Assembly (NCBI GenBank): GCA_014381985.1
Contig: JACNKP010000048.1
Span: 1-45,760 of the forward strand
DNA: 45,760 nt
Reading direction: 5' to 3'
From: SAR92 clade bacterium
GTDB lineage: Bacteria; Pseudomonadota; Gammaproteobacteria; Pseudomonadales; Porticoccaceae
Numbering within the stretch: the first letter of the stretch is position 1; each line of letters opens with the position of its first letter. The notes below the pieces were generated by a model that was not told the origin of the DNA, searched no databases, and saw nothing but the letters and a program-made list of their open reading frames with translations. Shown here piece after piece: positions 44,309-45,760 of the stretch. A program made the position numbers and the translations under genes.

Positions 44309-44860
44309 TTGGAGTCTAATAATAAAAGCATTGGCAAACCAAATGGAGCTATCACTAGCCTTACTCAATTAATCGAGACTCTTAAAGACACTCCGAGCGG
44401 CCAGTTCGCATCCATTCCGCAACATCTATCCCTAACAAAAACTGACATATTGCCTTATGCCACTTTTTCGCCTATCAGCCACACCCGAAACTGTTTAGAG
44501 TTCAATGAGCGTTTTGAACTAATTTTACTGTGTTGGGAACCGGGCCAAATGACAGCTATCCATGATCATGGAGGAGAAGAATGTTGGGTGTATTTTATGG
44601 ACAGTCAATTTGAAGAGATAATCTATGAACGAGATCAATCTAACGTTAAAAGAAGCCTATCAAAGATGGCTACCAGTGGCGCCGTTAGCTATATGTCGGA
44701 TTTCTTAGGCGTTCATAGTTTAAAGAACATAGGCAATAGCCGAGGGTTTTCACTACATTTATATGCAAAGCCAATCAGGTCTTGTAATGTTTTCAATCAT
44801 GTTTCTGAGGTGTTTGAAGAAAAGGAAATGCATTACGATACTCGTTTTAAGATCAGTTAG
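44309..44860 (+). CDS. Cysteine dioxygenase
   Basis: A 183-residue cupin that oxidises cysteine to cysteine sulfinate with O2. Iron ligands H85 and H87 in IHDHGG and H136 in GVHSL are present; substrate Arg60 is in RNCLEF, and SLHLY carries H150 and Y152. Cys92 (GEECWVYF) aligns with the mammalian Cys93 that forms a thioether with Tyr157, here Y152. Many bacterial enzymes lack this Cys. The start is TTG with AAGGA nine bases upstream. With CBS and cystathionine gamma-lyase in the same window it forms a cysteine-making and cysteine-oxidising set. Confidence 0.92.
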   Translation: MESNNKSIGKPNGAITSLTQLIETLKDTPSGQFASIPQHLSLTKTDILPYATFSPISHTRNCLEFNERFELILLCWEPGQMTAIHDHGGEECWVYFMDSQFEEIIYERDQSNVKRSLSKMATSGAVSYMSDFLGVHSLKNIGNSRGFSLHLYAKPIRSCNVFNHVSEVFEEKEMHYDTRFKIS

Positions 44861-44914
44861 TTAATCAATATAATTGAGCCGGCTAGAATGCGCTGCTATT
44901 TGTAGGAGCAGATT

Positions 44915-45277
44915 TTAAAGGGATGTAACATCTTTCCAAACGCTGTCGGCGGTATACTCTAAAGATACTATGAACTCGTGTGCCTTCCAATTTTCAATCA
45001 TACTTAGCAGGTATCCACCATCAACTTTCTGATAAAGATGATAGCGCTGACCAACACGAGGTACAAAGTTATAAGAGGCGTTATAGACAAGTTCATTTAA
45101 CTCAGCAAGCCTTCTTATGGCGTCGTATTCTCTATTTAATAATTCAACAGCATTCTCAAAATAGTTTTTGGTCAGTGATCCACGCTCTGACAAAAATAAG
45201 GCAGTATCAGGCAAGACTATAGAGGGCGAACTAGACGTTGTTCCATAGGGTAACAGTGCTTTCTTTAAACTAGTCAT
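44915..45277 (-). CDS. DUF2452-like (C1orf50-type) protein
   Basis: A 120-residue protein: LVYNASYNFVPRVGQRYHLYQKVDGGYLLSMIENWKAHEFIVSLEYTADSVWKDV fits the DUF2452 pattern found in bacteria and in eukaryotic C1orf50. A helical N-terminal half (LNREYDAIRRLAELNELVYN) precedes it. Function is unknown. AGGG lies before the ATG. It converges with the cysteine dioxygenase gene. Confidence 0.7.
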   Translation of the reverse strand: MTSLKKALLPYGTTSSSPSIVLPDTALFLSERGSLTKNYFENAVELLNREYDAIRRLAELNELVYNASYNFVPRVGQRYHLYQKVDGGYLLSMIENWKAHEFIVSLEYTADSVWKDVTSL

Positions 45278-45451
45278 ACCAAATACCCTATCTATTAAAA
45301 ACCTGCGTTACGTACGTAATCACTTGTCGCTTTAGACCACTACAAAATGGAATCACAGTAATCTTTTTCACTTGCCGTCGATCAGCTTTAAAAAGTTAGT
45401 AATCGGATTGTTTAGTCTACATTTATAGACCAGTATGATTATCATGCCTAC

Positions 45452-45479
45452 TTGTTAAAACTATCCTAGCCGATATGAT
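45452..45479 (+). promoter_or_regulatory. Promoter for the transporter gene at the window end
   Basis: TTGTTA, 16 bases, TATGAT gives a reasonable sigma-70 promoter. It lies about 80 bases before the leader ORF. The rest of the 310-base gap 45278-45587 shows no gene. Confidence 0.4.
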
Positions 45480-45561
45480 ACTGTCCAAGTGAAATGTTGG
45501 CCTTTATTCACAACAACCAGATGAAAATTCAACGCACTCAGTTTTATCCTAGGAGACAGGA

Positions 45562-45591
45562 ATGCCAGTGATTAGCAGCAACCCAATATGA
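45562..45591 (+). CDS. Nine-residue leader ORF (MPVISSNPI)
   Basis: An ATG preceded by a strong site (AGGAGACAGGA) opens a nine-codon frame whose stop overlaps the next gene's start as ATGA. The transporter start itself has no ribosome site, so this tiny frame probably serves to load ribosomes by translational coupling. It may equally mark a wrong start choice; the two frames differ, so it is not simply an N-terminal extension. Confidence 0.5.
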   Translation: MPVISSNPI

Positions 45592-45760
45592 GATGGCTAC
45601 AAACGTCGCTAAACATTGAAGATCACGAAGTCAAAGCCGCCTTAAGCTCATTTCTCTTTGTTGTCATCTTGATGTCTGCCTACTATATTCTTCGACCCGT
45701 CCGCGACGCCATGGCAAGCGACTGGACGGATGCTGCAGTTACCTGGCTATGGACTCTCTA
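45588..45760 (+). CDS. Nucleotide-transporter-like membrane protein, 5' end only
   Basis: The first 57 codons of a gene cut by the window edge. After a short polar start (MRWLQTSLNIEDHEVKAAL) comes a first membrane helix (SFLFVVILMSAYYILRPVRDAMA), whose YYILRPVRDAM motif is typical of the ATP/ADP-translocase-related MFS group (Npt1/Npt2 family). Members exchange nucleotides across the membrane in intracellular bacteria and organelles, but uncharacterised relatives are widespread in free-living marine bacteria. Its start overlaps a nine-codon leader frame. The body, and so the true substrate, lies outside the window. Confidence 0.7.
   Translation, partial: MRWLQTSLNIEDHEVKAALSSFLFVVILMSAYYILRPVRDAMASDWTDAAVTWLWTL

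Noticed and set aside
1-45760. CRISPR arrays, insertion sequences, rRNA genes, toxin-antitoxin pairs
   Set aside because: I found no regularly spaced repeats of CRISPR type, no transposase, no rRNA and no recognisable toxin-antitoxin pair.

Overview
The window looks like a chromosomal segment of a free-living, aerobic, probably marine gammaproteobacterium. The evidence is the run csrA–lysC–alaS with recX–recA–cinA on one strand and mutS–fdxA on the other, an order typical of Pseudomonadales/Cellvibrionales-like genomes, together with an AlkB alkane hydroxylase, a DASH cryptochrome, a TonB-dependent receptor and several secreted or lipoprotein hydrolases. I cannot name a genus from sequence reading alone.

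Layout. 1–2209 is the end of an integrated element lying against the 3' side of tRNA-Ser(GCU). It carries four leftward genes, three of them translationally coupled: a winged-helix-like protein, an AlpA-type regulator, a Cys-rich small protein, and a larger protein cut by the window edge. A gene-free control region upstream holds a palindrome, a terminator-like hairpin, a near-perfect LexA-type box and 31-bp direct repeats. 2251–12435 is the conserved housekeeping block (tRNA-Ser, csrA, lysC, alaS, recX, recA, cinA), interrupted between alaS and recX by hinT, a Trm112-like protein, an M23 peptidase, a DUF6491 protein and a YheT-type hydrolase. A consensus LexA box in the 3' end of cinA explains SOS control of recA.

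12641–23098 is an accessory module between cinA and mutS: a DoxX-like membrane protein, a carboxylesterase lipoprotein, an ABC exporter, a 2-oxoglutarate dioxygenase plus HD-domain oxygenase pair that resembles the TmpA/TmpB organophosphonate pathway, a YtcJ-type amidohydrolase, a small DUF6482-like protein and a TonB-dependent receptor. 23266–26403 returns to core genes: mutS, fdxA and tRNA-Arg(UCG).

26558–45760 is a mixed metabolic region. It has a class II-like sirtuin, a DASH cryptochrome, a predicted exported ADP-ribosylglycohydrolase, an aldehyde dehydrogenase, an exported M20 peptidase, a periplasmic rhodanese, a reverse transsulfuration operon (cystathionine beta-synthase and gamma-lyase), and small conserved proteins (DUF1244, CIA30, DUF2805). 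It also has a serine-hydrolase lipoprotein, a divergent AraC regulator/alkB pair with a tandem operator, a monoacylglycerol-lipase-like hydrolase, a cysteine dioxygenase and the start of a nucleotide-transporter-like gene. Two degraded gene remnants (an M20 peptidase tail and an esterase tail) show gene loss here. CBS, cystathionine gamma-lyase, rhodanese and cysteine dioxygenase together suggest conversion of methionine-derived sulfur to cysteine and its oxidation. AlkB, the aldehyde dehydrogenase and the lipase-like hydrolases suggest use of alkanes and lipids.
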